Assembly (NCBI RefSeq): GCF_014066305.1
Contig: NW_023501071.1
Span: 1 to 64,000 of the forward strand
DNA from: Letharia columbiana
Taxonomy: Eukaryota > Ascomycota > Lecanoromycetes > Lecanorales > Parmeliaceae
Length of the DNA stretch: 64,000 bases
Direction of reading: 5' to 3'
The position numbers and the translations under genes are program-made. Below are positions 24,124 to 36,805 of the stretch, piece after piece. The notes beneath the pieces are model-generated. The model was not told the origin of the DNA. It ran no database searches and worked only from the letters and a program-made list of their open reading frames with translations. Each line of letters opens with the position of its first letter. The stretch's first letter is position 1.

Positions 24124-25858
24124 TTAGTATATATAAAAGAATAAGATAAGGCTAAGCTTGAAAATCTTGAATTTATATATATAGCTAATTATAAATTCGA
24201 ATCTTATACGCTTTTTAATTAAATCGGCTAAGTTAGCCTAATAGCCCTTCTACGCTTTTCTTATTAAAAATTTATATATAGAAGTTTTATACTTTAAAGT
24301 ACTTAACTTACGATATATATAGTTACTTTATAATTTCTCAAATTATAAAGCTCGCTTTACGCTTTCTAACGCTATAAAAATTATAAAGTTTAATCTACTA
24401 TTAGTAAATTAAATAAATATTTAAATATAATAGTTATAGTAGTTATATTAGACGCGTTCGAAATCGAATAATAATTCTTCTATCTATTTATATAATAATT
24501 CTTCTTTTATTATTCTATTAATTTATTAATATAAATATATTTATCCTCGATACCCCTCGTCTAAATGTTACTAAGTATTCCTTCCGCCCGTCTTTTAAAC
24601 CTCTTACTAACGCTTTTAGATTATTTTTTAGCGAATTCGCTATTATTAGTAATCGAGGCCGTAAGCGAGCTTAATAGCTATTTATTACTACTTATAAACG
24701 CGTTAAAAAGCCCTTAAAAAAGAGCCCGAACGGATTCACAGCTATCGTTCTTCTCTATATACTTCTCTTAGATTAGCGATACTCGATTAACCGCTTAATT
24801 AATACTACCTACTCTATTAGCTTAATAATTCACTTAGTTAGATCGTTAATCAATTATTTAATTATTTAGTTAATTAATTATTTAGCTAACTACTCAATCT
24901 AATACTCTATAAGAGAAGAAGTAAGAGAAGAAATTATAATAGGTAAATGCGGAGAATACTACGGAGAAACTAAGCGGTAATAAGGTCTCTAGCATTAAGA
25001 ACACGGCTTAGCTCTTTAAGATCCCACGTTATATACTCTCTACGATTCTATATTAAATTATTACTTAATAAGCGAAAAATATTATTATAATTTAGTCTAT
25101 TATCTCTATTAATTAATATAATATATTATTACTATAATATTAGAAACTATAATAAATAAATGCGAAGATTACTACGGAGAATACTACGAAGAAATTAAGC
25201 GGTAATAAGACTATTATTATTAAAAACACGGCTTAGCTCTCTAAGATCCCACGTTATATACTCTCTATAATTCTATATTAAATTATTATTTAATAAGCGA
25301 AGAATATTACTATAATTTATTTTATTATCTCTATTATATTAATATAGTATATTATTATAATAACGTTATAAGAAAAGAATTTACTACGATAATTATAGTT
25401 AATTAAGCCTCTATAGAAGAAATATCAAATAATATATATTTAAATAAATTGAAATCGTTCGATATCTTACTCTAATAGCTATCTTATTATTTAAATGATT
25501 TTACTGCGGTAGAAGATAATATGGGATTTACATCACTAATTAACATATTATCTTTATTTCTTTTCGATATTTCGATACTTCTTACCATAAGGATATAGCC
25601 TTTCTCTATTTTTTATAAATAATTATTATAGATTAACTCTTTATACTTAATATATCTTTCTAATTAAGTCTTAACGCGCCTCTCTTTATATATATATATC
25701 TATATACTATATAGATTAAATTAATTTTATAATAGTAAAAGTAAATTAAAAACGTATAGTAAGCGATTAGAGTTCGATTTAACTTAGAGCTAAAACTAAA
25801 ATTCGATTTAACTTAGAAAAATCCAACTTCATAAATTTAATTTATAGGCCTTTACTTA
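24124..25858 (+). mobile_element. Helitron-like element H6 (1735 bp) inside copia
   Basis: Starts TTAGTATATATAAAAGAATA after A (24123) and ends GGCCTTTACTTA before T (25859). Carries the family 5' region, the ACGCGTTCGAAATCGAATAA block near 24450 and two tandem AAGCGGTAATAA-type units (about 24972 and 25197). No coding frame. It is the youngest layer of the deepest nest in the window. Confidence 0.84.
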
Positions 25859-28645
25859 TATCTTATATTAGAATAATATTATAGAATAATTTAATAGAAT
25901 ATTAATTAGATTTATAAGACTTATACTTAGTTAGTTAAATCTATTTATAAGCTTTTAGTTAAAGGTTATAATCTATATAAATTATTTAAAAAATAGATTA
26001 TTATATAGTAATAGAGGGAGTAAATTATTTTACGAATTATAGTTTAATAAGAAATCGAATCTAAGTTATAAAAAAGTCTTCGATTATCTATACTTAATTT
26101 ATTTATTAAAAGAGAAACGAGAAAATAAGCTATATATTATAATTTATTAGAGTATATATATTAATTACTATTTATTTACTTAATATCGAGTTTATAACTC
26201 TTAAAATAATCGATTTAAATAGCTTATAAATATTTATTTTTATAAAAATCGTAAGAGAATTTAACTAATAACTCTAACTTCGTTTCTAATAGTCTATAAC
26301 TTTATATAAGTAAATATTATTCTTACTCGCTAAAACGATAATAATTTTAATAACGCCTTTATTTAGAATAATATTAAAATTATATCTAGCGATAATAATA
26401 ATAAAAAGGATTATAAAAGGTCTATATCGAATATTATATTATCGCTATAAATTAAAGAAATTAAAGATATACGAAATTTTTAAATAGAGAAAGAAGTTTC
26501 TATTAACTCTCTAAAAAATATAAATAATAATAGAGATTCGAGATTAAGTAATTTAAACGTATATTAAATTAAATTAAAATCTTCGCTAGGCCTTTACGAA
26601 GTTAGAGAAACTCTTAATATCTTAAATAGTAAAGAAATAATAAATTAAGAAATAATATTTAAAGTTATTATTTAATAATCTATTATATCTATATCTATCT
26701 CTAATTCTTCTAATTATATTAAATAATATCTTATATTTTAGATTACTATCTTTATATAATAATCTTATATTAAGAAGTTAGATTATAATCTTTATAAGTT
26801 CTATAATAATTTCGATATAAAGAATAAAACTAAGCTTATAAATATTATAATCAAATTTTTTATTTATTAAAAAGCTATTTATAGATTAAACGCCCGCGAA
26901 TAGAAATAAGCTATTATTAAGAAAATTATCGTCTTAATTATTAAAGAAATTTAAAAGCTCGCTATTCTATCGACTAATAGACGTCTAATTATCTATAAAT
27001 AAGTTTTCAAGGTTAAATATAATAGTAATAGAACTATTAATAAATTTAAGATTAGACTCGTTATTAGAGAATTTATATAAATAAAAAATATTAACTTTTA
27101 TAAGATCTTTACTCTTACTCTACGATTTAACTTCTTACGTCTATTTCTATTATATATAATAATAATAGATCTTTTAGTAGAATAAATAAATATTAATAAT
27201 ACTTATCTTAATAGCGACCTCTATAAGAAAATCTATATAATTTTATTATTAGACTATTTATTAGTAACTAATATTAAGAATAAGATATTACTTCTTTAAA
27301 AAGAATTATATAATTTTAAGTAATTAGTTTATATCTAGAACGAGAAATTTAAGTATATTATTAAGAAAATAGAATTTATAGCTACTATAGCTAATAGCTA
27401 TATCTTTATTTAAGTATTATTAGAGAAAATAATTATTATAATACTCTATATAAATAATATTCTTATTAGAGTTAAGCTATAAAGTACTATAAATTATATT
27501 AAATATTAAATTTATAAAGAATTTAAGGCTATCGAAGTAGGCTTAATTAATTATATTCTTAATATTTAAATTTATCGTAATTAAAAATTTTATATCTTAA
27601 TTATTAAATAAGTATAGTATATCGAAAAGATATTTAAAGAATATTTAATAAATTAAGCGATTTTTATTTATATCTCTATCGATAAATATAAGTTAATTTA
27701 ACTAGGTTGATTAGAAGAAGAATATATAAATTAGCTATAATATTAGAAGTAAATAAAAAGCCTTATATTTCTTATAACTAATATATAAATTAATATAGTC
27801 TTTATTATAGAAAAGCTTAGTTAATTCTATTATAATTTTACTATTCGCTATATAAATATTATAAATTAAGTACTTAAGTATATATAAAGTATTATATCTC
27901 TAGAACTACGCTATTAAGAGATAGAAATATTAAAAGAATTCGCGAATTTAGTATATGATAATAATTAGAAGAACTATAAGTCTATCTACGAATTCGCCTT
28001 ATTATATAAATAAGTAGTATATATAATATAGTCGAAAATAGTAAGAAATAACTAAATCTACTATAGAAGCTAAGTATATAACTTTAATAGAAGAAGATAA
28101 AACTATTATATAAACTATACGATAGCTATAAGAAGTTCGTTTTCGAGTATTAGATAAAGGCTCTATAATACTACTCGATAATAATAAGAGAGCTATTAGT
28201 CTTATAAAGAATCTTAAATATTATTAAAGAACTAAATATATCGATATCTAGTATTATTATATTTATTAATTAGTTAAAGATAAGATAATTACGATAAATT
28301 ATATATCTATAGCTTAAATAGTAGTAGATATTCTTATTAAATCGCTAAATAAGAAGCTATTTAAATAGTATAGAGAGTTATTTAAAATATATAGTTATTC
28401 GATTAATTAGAAGATCGCTATCGAGAAAGTTCGATATTATATAAGATCTAAATTTACTTCCTCGAAATAATCTTATTATATATAAGGGCTATTATATATC
28501 TTAGAAGAATAAATTAAAGAGCCGTATTAAAAGTTTACGTTATTTCTCTACTTTCTCTACTTTCTTTATAGAGATCTTTTTAAAAAGTAATATTAACTAT
28601 TTACTCTATTATCTCTATCTTTTTAATAATTAAATAAAGAGAGAG
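25859..28645 (+). pseudogene. Copia pol: reverse transcriptase and RNase H
   Basis: RT would copy element RNA to DNA. The frame at about 26960-27300 reads YK*VFKVKYN, then INKFKIRLVIREFI, NINFYKIFTLTLRF and LVE*INI, matching 'YKWVFKVK....G.I.KFKARLVARGF.Q..G.D(F/Y)..TFAP..R'. The second catalytic box appears near 27440-27465 as LYINNILI (YVDD before RIP). RNase H ends with TKSTIEAKYITL (STTEAEY box) near 28050, with a degenerate DN.(S)A block downstream (about 28170) and the 3' tail before 28500. Stops lie at Gln/Trp positions. No functional protein is possible. Confidence 0.94.
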
Positions 28646-29150
28646 TATTAGTTTTAACGACTTATAGTTATTAGTTATAGCTTATAATTATTAACTATAA
28701 TATAATTAAAGGCTATAGTTATATAGTTATAATTAAATATAATTATAAATAATATAATTATAGATAATAGTAGTTATAAGTAATATAGTTATTAATAATA
28801 GTAATTATAGATAATATAGCTATAGATAATAGCTATATAGCTATAACTATAATATATTAAAATAATTAATTTACTCGATATATATATGAAATTAATACGC
28901 CTAAAAGACTAAGATATATTTTTTAAAGCGATTCGATTTACTATAGGCCATAAGCCGAAATCGAATAACTCGAAGAAACGAATCTCTAATAATTTAATAA
29001 GCGACTTTTTACATTTATATTAAGCCCATACCCACTACATAAAGTTCTTTTCTTATATTCTATCTATCTATATATGCGATTTATTTATATAGTATTTATA
29101 TATAGCTCTAGCCTTAATTATATTAAATATAATCTATTATATTACTAATA
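28646..29150 (+). repeat. Copia right LTR
   Basis: Starts TATTAGTTTTAACGACTTAT and ends ATTACTAATA, followed by the AATAT duplication. Slightly less RIP-damaged than the left LTR (keeps AAGCCCATACCCACTACATA). Confidence 0.94.
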
Positions 29151-30609
29151 AATATAGGTGAAAATAGAGCGGAGAAGATAGGCGTAAAAATGACGATTTT
29201 AGTTGAGCTTCTCCGAATAGTATCTCTGTCAAGTGGAATGGAGAGATCTCTGGAACACTAGTACTGTGAAGGCGTATGCGAGTTGAGAAAGGTGGTAAAT
29301 CCCTATATTAAGAGTCGAAGTTTAACGATAACGCTCGAACTCGTTTCTTAACCGATTAAGTCGTCGTAACGATTATAAATATTCTAAATAGTATCCTTTC
29401 GAATAATAGAAAGTCCGTCGGGGGTGTGTTAGCTGGTAATAGACTTTTTATGAGAAACGGAGCGAAGAAGAATATCTTATATGAGACTCGTTTTTTTAAT
29501 AAATTAAACTATCGTTAATAATATAGACTATCTAATATAGATTCTTTCGAATAATATAGATATTTAATATTTTAACTATGTGATAAGACTTTTATATAGT
29601 AGAAATACTTAGTATTTTCTTTATTAGGCTCGGTTACTTACTTTAAGTAGAAAGTAAAAAAATCGTTAATTCTCTTCGTATCTACTTAAGCTTTTTACTC
29701 TAAAACGTTCTACTCGAAAATAAAATATTCTATTTAAAAATCTTATTTAAATAGAATTATTCTATCCGAAATGTTCTTATTAAAATAAGACGTTTTATTC
29801 GAAAATCTTATTTATATAAAGCGTTCTATCTAAAAATTTTAATTTCGAAATTTATCTTCGGCGTAACTATTACTCGAGTAACTCTCTAAAAAAATTAAAT
29901 TTCTAATTTTTAGTAGAGGATTTAAGCGTTCTCGAATCTTTAATCCTTTATTTTTAATAATTAAGCGTATTATTCTTAGTTCTAATTAATATTACTTCGA
30001 GATAATTAGTTAGATTCTTTAGACTATAATTAATTTAAAATAAAGTATAAATACTATTATTAATAGCTTAGTTAAAAAAGTCTAATTCTAAGAATATCTA
30101 CGCTTAATAGCTAGATATCTCTATTTAAATCTAAATAGAGCTCTATAGAGCTTCTATAGGAATATCGTAGAGTTTCCTTATAAAGACTACTTCTAATAAT
30201 ATCTTTCTCTCTAGAGAGCTTATTCTCGAGCTTTAAAGATAGTATAAAAATCGCGATATTTCGAGAACCCCCTTTTAAAAGATCTACAATTTTAGAAGAA
30301 TATATATACCTTATACTCCGAGGTTTACTTTCTCAAAGATTTCTAAATATCTCTTTATTTATAAAACTTAAAATTTATCTTTATAAACTATTAAGTAAAA
30401 GATCTATAGCTCTATCTTTACGTCGATATAATATAAAAATAAAGCTATATTTTAAATCTATAACCTCGTCTTAGCGTATATAAATTAAATTTAAGTTTAT
30501 TTTAATCGGCCTTAAAGTTTCTTTCTTAGATATTTACTTAGACTTTTTATACTAAAGCGTTCTATCTAAAAATAGAATATTCTATTTAAAAATCTTATTT
30601 AAATAGAGC
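29151..30609. repeat. Repeat E, copy 1, right part
   Basis: Continues E after copia and parallels copy 2 at 48916-49437 (TATAGGTGAAAATAGAG start, CTCGTTTTTTTAATAAATTA, CTTTATTAGGCTCGGTTACT). The first 330 bp escaped RIP, although the matching part of copy 2 is mutated and about 55 bp shorter. From about 29680 it holds the first member of a 515-bp direct repeat. 30204-30530 is unassigned. The hAT element interrupts at 30610. Confidence 0.7.
29680..30203. repeat. 515-bp direct repeat in E, first copy
   Basis: TTTTTACTCTAAAACGTTCT...GACTACTTCTAATA is repeated at 30532-30609 plus 42594-43040, the second copy being split by the hAT insertion. The two are about 330 bp apart without the insertion. 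LTR-like spacing, but no duplication or TG/CA ends could be fixed, so a simple tandem duplication is equally possible. Confidence 0.75.
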
Positions 30610-31195
30610 TACTGGCCGAAAAGGTATAATATAATATAAGATATTAATCTATTATATTATACTCTAATATAGTATAAGTTATTAAGATTTATATAATTTT
30701 ATATCTAGTATAGTATAGAATCTTAGCGATATATATTATAATATAATATATTTATAATATTATATTATAATATAATATATATATAGAATATTTTAATTAG
30801 AATTTTTATATTTAGAAGTAATTATTTTAATTATTATTCTAATTAATAATTATATTAAATTAATAAAATATAAAATTAAATATAATTATATTTTATTATT
30901 CTATATATATAAAAGAAAGCGAGCTATATTTATTAATAATAAAAAAAGCTTATCTTTTAATAATATTAGCTACGCGAAATTTATTAATACTTTATAATTA
31001 AAGTCGTCGACGATAATTTTATATATTTATTATATATTTTCGATATCGCTATTTAGTATAAAATTATATATATTATAATTAGAGTTTTTTTATTAAATTA
31101 CTAATTTAGAAAAGTTAATATATTTTTTAATATTCTTTTAAAAGTATCGTAGCTTAATATAATAAGCTATATTTCTTTAAGCTATCTTCTTATAA

Positions 31196-33285
31196 TATAT
31201 AAGAAAAAGATAAGATATAGAAAGTATATAAAAGTATATTTAATAATTCTAGAATAAATTAATAATATTTATAATAATAATTAGAATTAAGAATTAGATA
31301 TATTTAAATAAAAAATAATTTTATATTATTTATATAATAATAATAATAATAATTAAGATTAAAATATTAACTTAGATAATATAGCTTTTATAATAAACTT
31401 TTTATTATTATATATTAGATTAATTATATATAAATAAAGATTTATAATTTTATCTTTTAAATATAATTATATTTAATATTTTAAGATTTTTATAATAGCT
31501 TAATACTTATTAGCTAGCGTATTAATATTATTATATTTAAACTATAATAGCGCTTATTATTAAATTCTATATTACGCTCTCGAGTAGTTTAAAAAATAGA
31601 ATTTACTTAATTATTAGCGCGTATAATAAAATTATTCTTAATACTTATATTTTATTTAACTTCGATATTATTTATTTTCTTTTAATTCGAGCTTTTATCT
31701 TTATCTATATATATAATAATTCGCGTAATAAGCGAAACTTTAAATTTCTTTATAATTATACTTATATATTTTTTTTATATAATATTATTAAAATATAAGT
31801 CTACTAGAATAATAATTAGAATTAAAAATTATTTATTATTTATTTATTATATCTTATCTAATTTACTTAAAAGCTTATTTCTATTATAATAATAATATAT
31901 TAATATATTTAACTTTATACTTTTTAATAATTATAATATAATTAATAATTAAGATATTAACTTTCTTTACTTTCTTAATTAATTTCTTTTTAAATATAAA
32001 TATATTTATTCGCTATCGCGATTTCTTAATATTTTTATTTTAATTAAATTTATTCTTCGCTTTTTATTTTAATTAAGAATTTAATTATCGTTTAATTAAT
32101 TTATATTAAGACTCTTTAATATCGCTATTATTATTAATATTTATTATTTATTATAATAAATTATTAGACTTAATCTTTTTTATTTTAATTATTATAAAAA
32201 GATAAATTAATAGATATATATAAAAGAATTAAAGGGCTTATATAAATATTTATAAATATTAAACTATTCTTAATTTTAATTAAAGCTTATTTTATTAAAA
32301 AGTATATTAATTCTAATAAATATAAATATTAGAAATAAAGAGAATATATATTATATATTATTTTAAGTATATTATTATAGAGTTTAATTTAAAAAATAAT
32401 TATTTTTATAAAGATAGTAAGATTTAAAAATAAGAAAGTAAGAATAAAATATATAAAAATTTTAATAAGTTATAATAATTTAATATTAGTTAAATTAAAT
32501 AAAGATAATTATTTATTAACTCGCTCTTTTAAATCTTTTATTTTTTAATCTATATAGATTATAATAATAATTATAATTATTATAAAAGTAGCTAAGATTA
32601 TATTAAATAATAATACTTAATAAATATAATTCGCTTAAATTTAAATCTTTAAAATTTAAGAGAAAGCGCTTTATTAATATTTAATTTAAGTTAGATAATT
32701 TAAAGTAATTTAAAAATTTAATATATATAATAAATATTTAAGCTTTTCTTCCCCTCTTCTTCTTCTCTAAAACTTTCTTTTTTATATTAATTCTTCTTAT
32801 TATTAAACTATCTTCTTTATATATTAGATTTCTATTTAAATAATTTAATATTATTATAGCGATATTAAAAATATAATATAATTATTAAATTATATATTTA
32901 TTCTTTATTTTTTAATAACTTTAAATTAATATATAGATAAATTATATAAAGAGCTTAATTTATATATACTTAATTTATTATTAATAGCTTTTTAAAAAAG
33001 CTAATATTATTTTAAAATACTAAATATAATATTAAAGTAAAGACTTTATTAAATATTATTATCGCTTTAATCGCTATTATTATTACTTTAATAAATATTA
33101 CTTTTATTTTAATAAATATTACTCTTATTTTAATAATATTAAAACGTCGATAGAAATTAGATAATATATTCTTTTAATTATTATTATATTTATTATATAT
33201 AATTAACGCGAGCTATAGCTCGAGCTTTATATAAAATTTATTATTATTAAAAATTAATTAATTTTATAATTTCGAAGCTTCTCTT
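31196..33285. repeat. 2.1-kb internal repeat of the hAT element, copy A
   Basis: From AAGATAAGATATAGAAAGTA to the TATAATTTCGAAGCTTCTCT region; matched in order by 33766-35830. On the minus strand there is a frame broken almost only by Gln/Trp-type stops (best followed in the inverted copy at about 43730-44216), for example NFNINQLSDN and KKYKTIYINIL-like pieces. No domain recognised. Confidence 0.8.
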
Positions 33286-33765
33286 CTAATATTTAATTTA
33301 TTAAATTATACTTAATTAAAATTTATTAAAGCGCTATTATATTTAAAGATTTACTTTTAAAATATTATATAAGATAATAAAAGTTTTTATAATATATTAG
33401 TTTAAAAATAAATTTTTTATTATTACACTTTATAATTAGCTCTAATAATCTCTATTTAAATAAATATTTATTTTTATATAATATATAAAAAGCGAGTTAT
33501 ATTATAAAAAAAGAATTTAAATCTTATAATTATTTTAATTAAGTCGTTTAGATTAAAAATAAAAATATATTTATCTTTATATAATTTAATTATTAAATTA
33601 ATTAATTATTATAGATATAATTATAAGATATAATTATATATTATTAATTACTCTAATAATTATAAAAAGTGTAAAAGAAATAAAATTATATAATTAAATA
33701 CTTATAAATTTTTCTCTTCTAAGTATTTATTTTAATTTAAAATTTAATCGCTATTTAATTAAAAA

Positions 33766-35830
33766 AAAGATAAAATATAAAAAATATATAAAAGTAGATT
33801 TAATAATTTTAGAATAAATTAATAATATCTATAATAATAATTAAAATTAAAAATTAGATATATTTAAATAAGAGATAACTTTATATTATTTATATAATAA
33901 TAAGAGTAATAATTAAGATTAAAGTTTAATTTAGATAGCGTAACTTTTATAATAAATTTTTTATTATTATATATTAAATTAATTATATATTAATAAAAAT
34001 CTATAATTTTATCTTTTAAATATAATTATATTTAATATTTTAAGATTTTTATAATAATTTAATACTTATTAATTAATATATTAATATTATTATATTTAAG
34101 CTATAATAGAATTTATTATTAAATTTTATATTATACTTTTAAGTAATTTAAAAAATAAAATTTATTTAATTATTAAAATGTATAATAGAATTATTCTTAA
34201 TATTTATATTTTATTTAATTTTAATATTATCTATTTTCTTCTAATTCGAGCTTTTATCTTTATCTATATATATAATAATTCGCGTAATAAATAAAACTTT
34301 AAACTTCTTTATAATTACGCTCGCGTATTTTTTTTATATAATATTATTAAAATATAAGTTTATTAGAATAATAACTAGAATTAGAAACTATTTATTACTT
34401 ATTTATTATATTTTATCTAATTTTCTTAAAAGCTTATTTTTATTTTAATTATAATATATTAATATATTTAATTTTTTATAAATTATAAATTATAGCGTAA
34501 TTAATAATTAAAATATTAATTTTCTTTATTTTTTTAATTAGTTTTCTTTTAAATATAAATATATTTATTCGCTATCGCGATCTCTTAATATTTTTATTTT
34601 AATTAAACTTATTCTTCGCTTTTTATTTTAATTAAAAATTTAATTATTATTTAATTAATCTATATTAACATTTTTTAATATTATTATTATTATTAATATT
34701 TAATTTTATTATAATAAATTATTAAACTTAATATCTTCTATTTTAATCGCTATAAAAAAATAAATTAATAAATATATATAAAAAAATTAAAGAATTTATA
34801 TAAATATTTATAAATATTAAGCTATATTTAATTTTAATTAATATTTATTTTATTAAAAAGTATATTAATTCTAATAAGTATCGAAGTTAGAAATAAAGAG
34901 AATATATATTATATACTATTTTAATTATAAAGTTTAAATTAAAAGAATAATTATTTATATATAAAAAAGAAAATAAAAATAAAATATATAAAAATTTTAA
35001 TAAGTTATAATAATTTTATTTTAATTAAGTTAGATAAGAATAATTATTTATTAACTCGCTCTTTTAAATATCTTATTTTTTAATCTATATAAATTATAAT
35101 AATAATTATAAATATTATAGAAGTAAATAAAATTATATTAGATAATAATATTTAATAAATATAATTCGCTTAAATTTAAATCTTTAAAATTAAAGAGAAA
35201 GCGCGTTATTTATTAATATTTAAATTAAGCTAGATAATATAAAGTAATTTAAATATTTAATATACGTGATAGATATATAAGCTTTTTCTCTTCTCTAAAA
35301 CTTTCTTTTTTATATTAATTCTTCTTCTTTCAAGATTATTTTCTTTATATCTTAGACTTTTATTTAAATAATCTAATATTATTATAATAATATTTAAAGT
35401 ATAATATAAATATTAAATTATATATTTATTTTTTATTTATTAATAATTTTAAATTAATATATAGATAGATCGCGTAAAAAGCTTAATTTATATATATCGA
35501 AATTATTATTAATAGCTTCTTAAAAAGTTAATATTATTTTAGACTACGCGAGATAATAATTTATTTAAAAGTATTATAATAAAGTATTTATTAGATATTA
35601 TTATTATTTTAATAGATATTATTATTATTTTAATAGATATTATCGCTATTTTAATAGATATCGCTTTTATTTTAATAATATTAAAATATTAATAAAAATT
35701 AGATAGTATATTTTTTTAATTATTATTATTTTTATTATATATAATTAATATAAGCTATAGCTTAAGCTTTACGTAAAATTTATTATTATTAAATTTTAAT
35801 TAATTTTATAATTTTAAAACTTCTCTTTTA
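33766..35830. repeat. 2.1-kb internal repeat of the hAT element, copy B
   Basis: Direct repeat of 31196-33285 with many transitions and a few indels (shorter around 34920-34980). The 33286-33765 interval between the copies is unassigned. Duplicated DNA of this length would itself be a RIP target, consistent with its heavy decay. Confidence 0.8.
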
Positions 35831-36344
35831 GCGTATAATTTATAAGATTTTATATTATATATATATTATATTATTCGATTATTATCTTTAAAAATTCGCT
35901 TTTAAAAAATAACTTTATATTTTTATAATAAACGAGATATTAAATAGAATAAATAATAGAATTTAATCTTTTATTTACTAGCTAATAATAAGTCTTATAA
36001 TTTAAATATTTAATTATATTTAAAATTATAATTATAATTATCTTTATAATTATAATTAATATAAATTAAGATTTTTTATTAATATATAATTTTTTTTAAA
36101 AGATTTATATAAGCGTAATTAAAGATTAATATTCTTCTTTTAAGTATTAAACGCTTAGCGAGAAATATTAGAAGATTTATATCTAAATATTTATTAACTA
36201 TATATTAATATTTACTTATTTTAAATTTTAAATATAAATATCTTTATTTTTAAATGAGATAAAGAAGCTATAGATTTAGAATCGAATATTATTAAGAGTT
36301 ATCTACTATTTTCTATTATATTTTAACTATTTATAATTATTAAT

Positions 36345-36805
36345 ATACTCGCTAATAAGAAAAATATACTATTATTATATAAATTTAATCGCGATATTAA
36401 TAATAACTATAAAAATTAAAGCTATTAAATATAGAAATACTCGCTAATAAGAAAGGCGTATTATTATTATATAAATTTAATCGCGATATTAATAATAATT
36501 ATTAAAATTAAAGTTATTAAATATAGAGATATCTATTAATAAGAAAGGCGTATTATTACTATACGAATTTAATTACGATATTAATAATAATTATAAAAAT
36601 TAAAGTTATTAAATATAGAGATATTCGCTAATAAGAAAGATATATTATTATTATACGAATTTAGTTACGATATTAATAATAATTATAAAAACTAAAGCTA
36701 TTAAATATAAAGATACTCGTTAATAAGAAAGACGTATTATTATTATATAAATTTAATTATAATATTAATAATAACTTTAAATACTAAAGCTATTAAATAT
36801 AGAAA
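36345..36805. repeat. 92-bp tandem array inside the hAT element
   Basis: About five units of CTCGCTAATAAGAAAGGCGT, ATTATTATTATA(T/C)(A/G)AATTTA, CGATATTAATAATAATT and AAAGCTATTAAATATAGA. It is absent from inverted copy M3, which jumps from hAT position about 36890 to about 35010. Confidence 0.85.

Larger units (their letters stand above)
21417..29150 (+). mobile_element. Complete Ty1/copia LTR retrotransposon (RIP-mutated, 7734 bp)
   Basis: Two 505-bp LTRs (21417-21921, 28646-29150), 5-bp duplication AATAT at 21412-21416 and 29151-29155, and an A/G-rich polypurine tract just before the right LTR (AAATAAAGAGAGAG). The unoccupied site ATATTAAATATAGG is preserved in E copy 2 at about 48912-48925. 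Domain order is gag knuckle, then (after a nested Helitron) reverse transcriptase, then RNase H, on the + strand, which is the copia arrangement. All frames are broken by RIP. Helitron H6 (24124-25858) adds 1735 bp, so the element itself was about 6.0 kb. Confidence 0.96.
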
